The translations under genes were made by a program, and so were the position numbers. The notes beneath the pieces are model-generated. The model was not told where the DNA came from and searched no databases. It was given only the letters and a program-made list of their open reading frames with translations. Positions 12,040 to 24,105 of a stretch of 64,000 nucleotides of DNA are shown in pieces (within the stretch, counting starts at the first letter, position 1; each line of letters begins with the position of its first letter). Where the stretch lies: assembly GCA_037501455.1 (NCBI GenBank), contig CM074855.1, forward strand, positions 57,543,001-57,607,000. The letters run 5' to 3'. This stretch comes from Lantana camara. Its lineage: Eukaryota > Streptophyta > Magnoliopsida > Lamiales > Verbenaceae.

Positions 12040-12884
12040 CTTAAAGATCCATTTGCAACCTATAGGTTTGATCCCATCAGGTAAATCTACCAAGGTCCAA
12101 ACTTGGTTGGAGTTCATGGAGTCCATTTCGGATTTCATGACTTCTATCCACTGTTCAGAGTCAGAATCTGAAAGTGCCTCCTCATATGTTAAAGGATCAT
12201 TATCCTTTTCAGAGATTTCATGGAAGAATCCATACCATCTATCCGGTTGTCTAGGAGTGCGTTCAGAATGCCTTAGAGGAGGATTTACGTGTGTATCAAA
12301 ATTCGTGATTGGCTGTAGTTGATCAGAAGGAGACGTTTCTTCAGTGGGAGGCGTGGGCTCACTTTGTACATCCTCTAATTCTATGATCTTGCCTTTCTTT
12401 TCTTTAAGGAACGGTTCCTCAAGAAAAGTAGCAATTCTGGAAACAAACACGTTTTGCTCAGATTGATCATATAAGTAATATCCTATGGATTCCTTAGGAT
12501 AACCTACAAAGTAGCATAAGTTAGAACGAGATTCTAACTTATCTCCCACTATCCTCTTCACGTAAGCAGGACAACCCCAAATTCTTAAGTAAGAATAACT
12601 AGGGATTTTACCATGCCACATTTCATAGGGCGTTTTGGGGACTGACTTAGAGGGAACTAGATTCAAAATCTTTGCTGCACTTTCTAGGGCATAACCCCAG
12701 AAAGAAGGTGGTAAGTCAGTGAAACTCATCATGGAACGAACCATATCAAGTACGGTTCGATTCCTTCTCTCAAAAACTCCATTAAGCTGAGGAGTTCCCG
12801 GAGGAGTGCACTGAGAGATAATCCCATTATCTTTGAGATGATTATGGAATTCTTCACTAAGATACTCGCCTCCTCGATCAGATC
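12040..12884 (-). pseudogene. Copia K integrase C-terminal half and RT start
   Basis: The reading frame begins at the sequence RSDRGGEYLSEEF (12884 downward). It holds the second catalytic Asp and the Glu of the DDE core (NGVFERRNRTVLDMVRSMM). The integrase C-terminal region follows (WGYALESAAKILN, then a WGCPAYVK and FVGYP segment). Next is the linker and the start of reverse transcriptase (QVWTLVDLPDGIKPIGCKW). Its upstream partner is at 30745-32380; the two halves are separated by array B and about five or six integrase codons are missing. RT stops before its active site because of fusion to the LTR remnant. It is a pseudogene. Confidence 0.9.
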
Positions 12885-13779
12885 GAAGTTCAACTTGGCC
12901 GATTTGCCTCGGTCGCCATTCACAAATCCTAATATATCCCGAACCTTCTACCCCGAACTTGAAACCAATTAGCTTGATTCACTTGGAAACTCATCTTCGA
13001 TGGCCTTTGTTGCTTATCTTTCGGCATTCAATTTTACTTCGATTCCTCTTAACTATCATCACCTCTTGGTTGATCCGAACCCCAAACTAAAGCACCTTCA
13101 AGGTTTCCTTTACTTCTTTCGTGAATTAGATGATCTCATTGAATCCGGTCATATAAGCTTCCTATAGTAGGTGGGCATGTGGATGCTATGAATTTGCAAA
13201 CATCACACGCCCCTCCATTGTCTCATCAAGTATATGCCAACTATAATAAAATCCATAAATTGTAGCCACACATCGAGTCTTCTATTCCGGATCCTAACTT
13301 TCTTGCACGATTTAATTCCCCCATCTCGAGCTTGAATTCCCAACCTATCACCTTGTCATAAGGAGCACCAATTACCCTAGTTCTTCTAAATCTCCGAAGT
13401 TTCCTTCAATCACCCACACTTGAAAGAAAGCTCATAGCAATTTGTTGTGGTTGTGAGAATTTGGTCGTGGTTTGATGTTGTAAGAATATCCTAAAATTAG
13501 AACTCATCTCAATTATAAATGCATGCCGGTTAGTAAGTGCATATGACATGTAGTTAGCATCAAAAGCACGTATTAATGCAAAATACAACACTTCAATTAA
13601 TAAAATTTAAGTGAAACACAGTTAATAATAAATTTTCCACATCAAATTTCAATAACAATGCTCATGATCAATGCGGTGCACACGTTGACATGTTGTTCCT
13701 AAGCCGTTCGACCTATACTTGACATGACACGACACAAAGAACCCCGGTTTTGCAACCGGGCTCTGATACCACTTAAGGA
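12885..13779 (-). mobile_element. Array B, internal domain IN1 (895 bp, truncated)
   Basis: This is the PBS-proximal part of the B internal domain, matching 19533-20429 and 26598-27494. It includes the predicted splice acceptor and branch region near 13490-13540. Non-coding. Confidence 0.85.
13759..13771 (-). other. PBS of LTR1, intact
   Basis: The sense strand TGGTATCAGAGCC is complementary to tRNA-iMet. It is intact here, while the PBS copies next to LTR2 and LTR3 carry a substitution. Confidence 0.9.
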
Positions 13780-16700
13780 TGTAACACCCGGGACGATAGG
13801 CGCCACATCCCCCGCACTATGAGTCTAGTCCACACATGAAATGGATAGTCCAAGCGTGAACCGGACTCATAGCGAACGGGAGACAAAATAATAACAACCT
13901 TGCTAGGCGGAATCTAACCCCAAACCAAATAACTCAAGAAAAACCAAATGTGCAATGCGGAAGCAATAACATATAATTCATGCTTTTCAACAATTACTAC
14001 AAGTCCAACAATTCCAATACATAATTTAAATCCATCATGCATCCTAACAACGGGTTCAGCTAAACATGCAACCTGTCCCGAATCAATAATCAACAATGAA
14101 TCATAGTTTGGCACACAGGCCCAATTACGTAAGGAGATACAATTATAACATATCAATATGAAATGTGACTCGATTGTACAAGTGTGGCTCGATCAAGAAT
14201 GCAATGACTCGACTTCCGCCTAGCCAAAACCTGCAAGAACTGAGAAGTGGGAAAGAGGGATCAGTCTCTAGAAGATTGAGTGAGCAGGAGCTATACATAT
14301 ATATAAAAACATGCACATGCAGGTCATAAATCCCGAGCAAAGTTTTATTTAAAGTTAGTTCCCACGAGGGCAATAAAAGGACTAAGCAATGCTCGGGTTT
14401 ACGACTAATTCATATTAAATTCATTAAGTTCATAATTCATACATAAACATAATGGCTCGGCGAGTGAGCGTGCATAATCTCCAACCAAACTCCGACCGTG
14501 TACGACAAATATCATTAATACATCGAATACGTGATCATGCAATATACATAATACACACAAATCATATAACATAGTCGTTTGGGCGATCCGTGTCCCGGCC
14601 TTCCCGCACGGTGCATAACAATCATAATACAATCATATTCATAAAACAAGTTCCAACCTTCTTCCTCCGGGTGATAGCCGGGTGATCGGCCCGAACCATC
14701 CATGCATGGACCAAAAGGGTTTCATGACTCCCCTAGTGGCACTCAGCGTCCATTCCTCGCTAACTCCTAACGAGGTTCAGTTACGCCATTAATATAATTG
14801 GAACTAGTGAAAGGGATCACCGTCGGCCCATGCCTCCCCGGATAGCCTCTAACCCCAAGTCCCTGGGCCCCATTGTGCATTCATTCATACATTTCTCGCC
14901 AAAACATTTGCTTTATACTTAGGATACATACTATAAGAAAACATACCTTAGCGTGCAACTCGGCATATGCTATACACGTACCTCTCCGTGTCATCCTAAT
15001 CCGTAGCTAGCATGAAGACACACGGTTTGAGCATAGCCTCGTTGCAAAACCATTTTAAACTTATATACGCCCATACGTATAATTTTAGAAGAATTTACTC
15101 AATGACTCCACTTTGTAAAGATAACGTATATATACATAAGATTTTAGGCCAAAACTTGTCACATAAGGGTTATAGGGTTTTATACATAACTAGAACGAAA
15201 ACACCCTCACCTGGAAGAAGGCAATACGAGGATACAAGCTAGGCCGGGTGCCAATTGATCATGATATCTCCTCCTTGGAGATGAACTGTACAAGAGAAAG
15301 ACATAATGTGTACTCGTGAGAAACGGCTCAATATGAAACCAATTAGGACGCACGGTATTAACATGAGGTGTTCGTGAAATGCTATGTCATGATTCAATAT
15401 ACAATGGATCATAAAAAGTCATGAGTTGATGTGATCATGTTCATGCACACCATTAAGTTCATTTTAAACACATAAATGATTCAATCAATCAATCAATTCA
15501 TAATAAATTACAATACATGTTAACAATGCGTAAGGATCAATTAGGCATGTATATAATGCATATAAGTCACATAAGGAGTCTAGGAGGTGCATGGAAGGCG
15601 ATACAACGAGTTTAGGCCAAGTTTAGCAAAAGTTAGGAAAAGTTGACAATTTACGAAAATGCGCAAGCTGTAGAAAATTGAGTATAACTTGAGTTTGAGA
15701 AATTGGAATTAAGTTTTGCTTGTTGGAGGTGAAACTAGACATATAGATGTTTCCAAGGATATGTGGCACGAATCATCGTTCAAAGCGAGGTGAAAATGAC
15801 GTAGGTTTGAAGTTTGGGCCAATGCAGAAGTTCAGCGAAGTAGCGACACAATATTCAAACAATCATAACTCACAATTGAGGAAATATATCGAGTTGATTA
15901 CAATTGGAGGCTGTTCTAGACTTCAATAGGTTTCTGTGGGTTCAAAAATCAGGTCAATCCGAGTTCGTATGAGGGAGAACGAAGCAAAACAATCTCAGGC
16001 TAAAACTGGGGAGGGTCCAAAGTTTCTGCCTCAAATCCACCCCCGTGGATTTTTCCAAAAGGAAAAATCCACCCTCGCGGATTCAGAACAGAGGCAAAAA
16101 AAAAAAAAAACGCAAAAACAGGGCACAAACGCGGGAGAAGACCAAAAATCACCAAAACACCTCAAAACTCAACCCAAATCACTTAAAACATTTAGTATAC
16201 CACGTAGGAACATCAAACGCAAATTTAGGGCAATTAAGAACACATTAATTCATAAACCCAACAAATATAAATACACATACATACACCTATGTACACATAT
16301 ATACATACACATACCCTTGCACCAAGAATTGAAACAATCAAACATAAAACTCATGGATTCAAGTATTAGAGCAACAAATACATACAAATTCATGCTTCAA
16401 ACTCAAAGATATTCAAACCCTATCTTAATTAACATATATACAAAATCCACATAATACCTTGGAGAAATGGAAGGAGAGGAGGAAGATAAGAGCTTGAGTT
16501 CTTGTCTTGAATGGAGAGGAATGAGTTTGAATCCCTTGCCTTCCTTGTCTTTGCTTGGGTCCGATTTGGGGAAGAAGGGAGAAAGGGTTTGAAGTTTCTC
16601 TTGGAAGAGAAAGGGGAAAAAGAATGAATGAAATGTGAGGGGGAGGGGAAAGGATCGTGTAATGTAGGGAAGGAAAAGGGAAGAATTGCACTTTGGTCCC

Positions 16701-17039
16701 TCAACAAATTAAGTGCTCGATTTGGGTCCCAAGGTTCGGATAGGTGAGCAATCGGGGTCTAATTAAAAGTTCGATTGAGTCCAAGGATTTCATATACTTT
16801 CAAATAAGTGCATAAGTGAAATAAAACTTTTAATTAGCAAGAAAACATGTTATAAACGAATTTAAATAGCACAATCAAGGTTCATATAAATCATCTAGGT
16901 CACGTAATGGAAATTAATTCACGAAAGTAGAAAATATTAAAAGTCCACTTAGGATATAAAACACATATAAGTCACATAACTCTCGGTCTAACCCACTCGT
17001 GATGTCATACCTGTACGGACGAAAATTCGGGGCGTTACA
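13780..17039 (-). mobile_element. Array B, LTR1 (3,260 bp)
   Basis: Sense ends are TGTAACGCCCC (17039) and GGGTGTTACA (13780). It has the splice donor CAAG|GTATTA (about 16458), a hairpin cluster (about 16037-16085), and conserved GC-rich blocks (about 14450-14850). The small open frames are repeated identically in LTR2 and LTR3 and have no recognised domain. Confidence 0.9.
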
Positions 17040-20000
17040 ACCTCTCCCCCTTAAGAAGGACCTGTCCCCAGGTCCACCGCCTTGATTCTGAACTTTGTGT
17101 AAACTTTCCCGTGATCATCCCACGCGGGTTAGCAACTCCCCGTCAGGAATTAGTTCGGAAAAGGTCTTCAAGCAACAAGGGGTCTTCAATTGTTGTTAAG
17201 TCACAACCCTCAGCTCACCAAAACCTAAGCACTCTAAAGTCTAAGCAGGTAACAGGCAATGAAAGAACCCCGTCTTTCGGGCAAGAAGGAGAGAACCCCG
17301 TCCCTCAAACAACAATGAGAGAACCCCGTCTCTCGAACACAAAGAAAGAGAAACTCTCAAGCTCTCAAAACAACAATTAAATAAATAATCACACAACAAC
17401 CACACAAGAAATAAGTAGGAGATATCAAATACGTCAAGTATCAATCATGCAAAATCAGTTAATACAACAAGCAATCAAAGCACTTAGCATCATAAAATTA
17501 TTCAAACTAAAAGTCACATGTATGCATATGTTATGGATGCTTGATGTACCGTTCACCGTTGTTCTGGAATATTCCGTTATAGTGATTCGATTCAAAGAAG
17601 GATTTTTGTTGGAGATTCCTTTTTATCCCTAGTGCCACGGCTTAGAATGCACGATGTGCTCAAGGTTTCAATGATCACCTGGTTTTCGATCCACGGTCGA
17701 TCCTCTAATCATGAGTGTGTGCTTGAACTCAGCCCAATTAATTCAACATTCTCTACGAATTAAACTCAACCCTTATTGAATGCTCGAGCTAGGTTTTAGC
17801 AGTCCGAATTTCTATTTCCATTCTAGTAGCATCCCCGGATTATTGTGGAGAAATGACTGACGAGCTAGAATTCCCATGGTGTTTAAATTGTGGTCTATCC
17901 TAGACCTTTCACTTCCAACGCCCTACTGAATTGACTTTCACTTTTCCCATCATAGAATACGATGACCTGATCTGCTTTTTCCTTTACCCAATACTCTCTT
18001 TGCCAAATTTATGAAATTCCTTCACGGCCCCATATTCCTAAGCATGAAGCACGTTATACCAGATACGATCTTTTCCAGCCTATGGAGATTTAGCTTGTAC
18101 TTCTCATGTTAAGAAACCAACAAGGTTACTTCTTCAACCGCAGTTACCATCAATCATTCCTTTGCCTTGTCTTATCACTTCAATTCCCATTATTTCTCGC
18201 ATACCTATTTTCAACCCTTGAAACACTTACCCTTTTCAAAACTATTCTCGAAATTTCCTCATGACTGTCTTGAAGTTTTCCACTTTGATCTTAAAATTCG
18301 TCAATTGTCATAATCTTCTACTTCATCTCTTATCATTCCTTGTAGAATCTTGTTACTTGGGATCTTGAATTACCATTGTCCCTATTAAAAGTAACTCATC
18401 CGAGCACAACCGTGAATTCAATTTATTTCCCGGTCGGCTCTCCCCCTTAAAAGTTTCTATCCCAAACTTTTAAACTTGTTCTATCACTCCTGGAATATGA
18501 GACTCCCAACTTCTTCATCTTAGCTTCCTTGATATCAAGGTCCTAGTTAAGCCACGTGTCCGTAGATATTGCTCACACTTACGTTGAAATGATTTGGAAG
18601 GGATAACCACCTCCTTTATCTATTCTAACCTCCAGTTCTACTTTCCAAGCCTCCACATTTCTTTCCTTCCTTCAATCCACACTTTACCACCCAAAATTCC
18701 TCCTTAGCTCATTTCGAATATGGCTTGGTTGAAGTAGCATTTGATAAACGGAGAGGAAGAAAATTCCCTATCAAATAAACACTAAACCATGCATGTTGGA
18801 TTAAGATGCCAATGCACATAGCCAACAATTAGAGGTGCAACACATTAGGGCAAGCATGTCAAGTAAAGATGCACACACATATATATAAATATAGAAGATT
18901 AAATAATTTAATACAGTGTATGATGCACGTGCCATGAATGTGTCGAACCTGTCACCGTGGTGCTAAGCTTTAACCCAAAAATTTTGTTCTCCATTTTCTT
19001 AATTACGGCTTTGGTTTGAGCTTGTTGATCATCTCTCGTTTTCCCACGGTCTTCTAAATCCTTAAAGTGTTCTTGTATCAAATTGTGTGTTGCCATGACC
19101 CGATATCACAATTCTTGATTCCAAAGTCTTCTACGGTCACAGAATTGGGTATTTCGATCCTTTCCCAATTGTTATCTAGAATCTTCCACCTGGTTGTTAC
19201 TCTGTTTGAAATTCCCTTGACTTATACTTTATGAGTTCAGATTGGTAGAATGAACTCATCCTCGCACTTGCTTAAACTTGATTTCACAATTTCCTCCGAA
19301 AGCTCCTTGCCTTTCTTTACCATTTCCATTTGCTATTTCATATCTTCCAATTCAACCTCACAACACGACAATTCATCTTGGATCTGGAAGTTAAACTCCA
19401 ATCCGGCCGAAGATAAAACCCATCAGCACTGTCACCTCCCATAGGTTTGCATTCACCGTGTTGAATTGATTTTCTATAACTCTTTTCAAATTCAGCTTCT
19501 TCCCAAACTTGGCTTCCGGAGCTTGATTTATTCGGAAGTTTAACTTGGCCGATTTACCTCGGTCGCCATTCACAAATCCTAATATATCCCGAACCTTCTA
19601 CCCCGAACTTGAAACCAATTAGCTTGATTCACTTGGAAACTCATCTTCGATGTCCTTTGTTGCTTATCTTTCGGCATTCAATTTTACTTCGATTCCTCTT
19701 AACTATCATCACCTCTTGGTTGATTCGAACCCCAAACTAAAGCACCTTCAAGGTTTCCTTTACTTCTTTCGTGAATTAGATGATCTCATTGAATCCGGTC
19801 ATATAAGCTTCCTATAGTAGGTGGGCATGTGGATGCTATGAATTTGCAAACATCACACGCCCCTCCATTGTCTCATCAAGTATATGCCAACTATAATAAA
19901 ATCCATAAATTGTAGCCACACATCAACTCTTCTATTCCGGATCCTAACTTTCTTGCACGATTTAATTCCCCCATCTCGAGCTTGAATTCCCAACCTATCA

Positions 20001-20429
20001 CCTTGTCATAAGGAGCACCAATTACCCTAGTTCTTCTAAATCTCCGAAGTTTTCTTCAATCACCCACACTTGAAAGAAAGCTCATAGCAATTTGTTGTGG
20101 TTGCGAGAATTTGGTCGTGGTTTGATGTTGTAAGAATATCCTAAAATTAGAACTCATCTCAATTATAAATGCATGCCGGTTAGTAAGTGCATATGACACG
20201 TAGTTAGCATCAAAAGCACGTATTAATGCAAAATACAACACTTCAATTAACAAAATTTAAGTTAAACACAGTTAATAATAAATTTTCCACGTCAAATTTC
20301 AATAACAATGCTCATGATCAATGCGGTGCACACGTTGACATGTTGTTCCTAAGCCGTTCGACCTATACTTGACATGACACGACACAAAGAACCCCGGTTT
20401 TGCAACCGGGCTCTGTTACCACTTAAGGA
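17040..20429 (-). mobile_element. Array B, internal domain IN2 (3,390 bp, non-coding)
   Basis: It runs from the PPT (sense CTTAAGGGGGAGAGG, 17040-17053) to the PBS (about 20409-20421, mutated). It contains a hairpin array at 17264-17343. I see no gag or pol motif in any frame. A stretch near 18920-18965 resembles the gag/protease-coding region of C (about 40385-40445), hinting at descent from an autonomous chromovirus. Confidence 0.85.
17264..17343 (-). repeat. PPT-proximal hairpin array, IN2
   Basis: Three main units: GAAAG-AACCCCGT-CTTTC, then GAGAG-AACCCCGT-CCCTC, then GAGAG-AACCCCGT-CTCTC. The first shows covariation against the third. The second keeps pairing on the sense strand through a G-U pair. 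Confidence 0.8.
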
Positions 20430-23400
20430 TGTAACACCCGGGACGATAGGTGCCACATCCCCCGCACTATGAGTCTAGTCCACACATGAAATGGATAGTC
20501 CAAGCATGAACCGGACTCATAGCAAACGGGAGACAAAATAAAAACAACCTTGCTAAGTGGAATCTAACCCCAAACCAAATAACTCAAGAAAAACCAAATG
20601 TGCAATGCGGAAGTAATAACATATAATTCATACTTTTCAACAATTACTACAAGTCCAACAATTCCAATACATAATTTAAATCCATCATGCATCCTAACAA
20701 CGGGTTCAGCTAAACATGCAACCTGTTCCGAATCAATAATCAACAATGAATCATAGTTGGCACACAGGCCCAATTACGTCAGGAGATACAATTATAACAT
20801 ATCAATATGAAATGTGACTCGAGTGTACAAGTGTGACTCGATCAAGAATGCAATGACTCGACTTCCGCCTAGCCAAAACGTGCAAGAACTGAGAAGTGGG
20901 AAAGAGGGATCAGTCTCTAGAAGACTGAGTGAGCAGGAGCTATACATATATATAAAAACATGCACATGCAGGTCATAAATCCCGAGCAAAGTTTTATTTA
21001 AAGTTAGTTCCCACGAGGGCAATAAAAGGACTAAGCAATGCTCGGGTTTTACGACTAATTCATATTAAATTCATAATTCATACATAAACATAATGGCTCG
21101 GCGAGTGAGCGTGCATAATCTCCAACCAAACTCCGATCGTGTACGACAAATATCATTAATACATTGAATACGTGATCATGCAATATACATAATACACACA
21201 AATCATATAACATAGTCGTTTGGGCGATCCGTGACCCGGCCTTCCCGCACGGTGCATAACAATCATAATACAATCATATTCATAAAACAAGTTCCAACCT
21301 TCTTCCTCCGGGTGATAGCCGGGTGATTGGCCCGAACCATCCATGCATGGACCAAAAGGGTTTCATGACTCCCTAGTGGCACTCAGCGTCCATTCCTCGC
21401 TAACTCCTAACGAGGTTCGGTTACGCCGTTAATATAATTGGAACTAGTGAAAGGGATCACCGTCGGCCCATGCCTCCCCGGATTGCCTCTAACCCCAAGT
21501 CCCAGGGCCCCATTGTGCATTCATTCATACATTTCTCGCCAAAACATTTGCTTTATACTTAGGATACATACTATAAGAAAACATACCTTACCGTGCAACT
21601 CGGCATATGCTATACACGTACCTCTCCGTGTCATCCTAATCCGTAGCTAGCATGAAGACACACGGTTTGGAGCATAGCCTCGTTGCAAAACCATTTTAAA
21701 CTTATATACGCCCATACGTATAATTTCAGAAGAATTTACTCAATGACTCCACTTTGTAAAGATAACATATATATACATAAGATTTTAGGCCAAAACTTGT
21801 CACATAAGGGTTATAGGGTTTTATACATAACGAGAACGAAAACACCCTCACCTGGAAGAAGGCAATACGAGGATACAAGCTAGGCCGGGTGCCTATTGAT
21901 GGGAAGGGATACCAGTTGCTTTATTTATCCATTCATAGGAAGGAAAAAAGGAAGCGGCTTAGCCTAGTCATCAAAGTTCATCTTCCTAGAAGGCATGGGG
22001 GAATTTCTTAGTTTAAAGGTTAAAGGACTACCCCCGTTGATGATTTATCCCATTATTAAGAGAAGAGAAAAGAACTTTATTTTGGGACAGGCTTTAAGAA
22101 AAGCATCTTTACAGAAAAAGAGCTCAGAGGTTTAGTCAGCTATTGTCCTATTTTTTTTTTGATTCTCGATGAGAGGCTTCCCCAACAGCACTGGTTTGTC
22201 AACCTCCATGGTCTTTTCCAATCTTTTTATATTACTGACACCTGGAGCCAGCTTAAATTGCTAAAGCAACCCCCGAACCTAATTCCTAAGGTCACATACC
22301 TGTCGCATAAAAAGAAAATGCATAAATGCATGATATCTCCTCCCTGAAGATGAACTGTACAAGATAAAGATATAATGTGTACTCGTGAGAAACGGCTCAA
22401 TATGAAACCAATTATGACGCACGGTATTAACATGAGGTGTTCGTGAAATGCTATGTCATGATTCAATATACAATGGATCATAAAATGTCATGAGTTGATG
22501 TGATCATGTTCACGCACACCATTAAGTTCATTTTAAACACATAAATGATTCAATCAATCAATCAATTCATAATAAATTACAATACATGTTAACAATGCAT
22601 AAGGATCAATTAGGCATGTATATAATGCATATAAGTCACATAAGGAGTCTAGGAGGTGCATGGAAGGCGATACAACGAGTTTAGGCCAAGTTTAGCAAAA
22701 GTTAGGAAAAGTTGACAATTTACGAAAATGCGCAAGCTGTAGAAAATTGGGTATAACTTGAGTTTGAGAAATTGGAATTAAGTTTTGCTTGTTGGAGGTG
22801 AAACTAGACATATAGATGTTTCCAAGGATATGTGGCACGAATCATCGTTCAAAGCAAGGTGAAAATGACGTAGGTTTGAAGTTTGGGCCAATGCAGAAGT
22901 TCGACGAAGTAGCGACACAATATTCAAACAATCATACCTCACAATTGAGGAAATATATCGAGTTTATTCCAATTGGAGGCTGTTCTAGACTTCAATAGGT
23001 TTCTGTGGGTTCAAAAATCAGGTCAATCCGAGTTCGTATGAGGGAGAACGAAGCAAAACAATCTCAGGCCAAAACTGGGACGGGTCCAAAGTTTCTGCCT
23101 CAAATCCACCCCCGTGGATTTTTCCAAAAGGAAAAATCCACCCTCGCGGATTCAGAACAGAGGCCAAAAAAAAAAAACGTAAAAACAGGGCACAAACGCG
23201 GAGAAGACCAAAAATCACCAAAACACCTCAAAACTCAACCCAAATCACTTAAAACATTTAGTATACCACGTAGGAACATCAAACGCAAATTTAGGGCAAT
23301 TAAGAACACATTAATTCATAAACCCAACAAATATAAATACACATACATACACCTATTAACACATATATACATACACATACCCTTGCACCAAGAATTGAAA

Positions 23401-24105
23401 CAATCAAACATAAAACTCATGGATTCAAGTATTAGAGCAACAAATACATACAAATTCATGCTTCAAACTCAAAGAAATTCAAACCCTATCTTAATTAACA
23501 TATATACAAAATCCACATAATACCTTGGAGAAATGGAAGGAGAGGAGGAAGATAAGAGCTTGAGTTCTTGTCTTGAATGGAGAGGAATGAGTTTGAATCC
23601 CTTGCCTTCCTTGTCTTTGCTTGGGTCCGATTTGGGGAAGAAGGGAGAAAGGGTTTGGAGTTTCTCTTGGAAGAGAAAGGGGAAAAAGAATGAATGAAAT
23701 GTGAGGGGGAGGGGAAAGGATCGTGTAATGTAGGGAAGGAAAAGGGGAGAATTGCACTTTGGTCCCTCAACAAATTAAGTGCTCGATTTGGGTCCCAAGG
23801 TTCGGATAGGTGAGCAATCGGGGTCTAATTAAAAGTTCGATTGAGTCCAAGGATTTCATATACTTTCAAATAAGTGCATAAGTGAAATAAAACTTTTAAT
23901 TAGCAAGAAAACATGTTATAAACGAATTTAAATAGCACAAACAAGGTTCATATAAATCATCTAGGTCACGTAATGGAAATTAATTCACGAAAGTAGAAAA
24001 TATTAAAAGTCCACTTAGGATATAAAACACATATAAGTCACATAACTCTCGGTCTAACCCACTCGTGATGTCATACCTGTACGGACGAAAATTCGGGGCG
24101 TTACA
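20430..24105 (-). mobile_element. Array B, LTR2 (3,676 bp, with 428-bp insert)
   Basis: It matches LTR1 and LTR3 almost throughout and is longer only because of the insert at 21901-22328. The adjoining PBS reads TGGTAACAGAGCC on the sense strand, one substitution, shared with the PBS beside LTR3. That points to duplication of an already mutated unit. Confidence 0.9.
21901..22328. other. 428-bp unrelated insert in LTR2
   Basis: The insert is absent at the same place in LTR1 (about 15261) and LTR3 (about 28969), where ATTGAT joins CATGATATC directly. It has no terminal inverted repeats, no target duplication, no coding frame, and a T11 run near 22150. Base composition is more balanced than the surrounding LTR. 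It may be filler DNA from break repair, possibly organellar; I cannot tell from sequence alone. Confidence 0.8.

Noticed and set aside
15936..16454. 172-codon plus-strand frame, repeated near 23005 and 29643-30159
   Set aside because: It is antisense to the LTRs of array B, crosses the hairpin cluster and splice donor, and has no domain. Repetition only reflects the near-identical LTR copies.
16429..16707. 92-codon sense-strand frame in the B leader exon, with copies at 23495 and 30134
   Set aside because: Low-complexity Ser/Pro/Phe-rich, runs through the predicted donor, and has no relative in the other LTRs. More likely untranslated leader.
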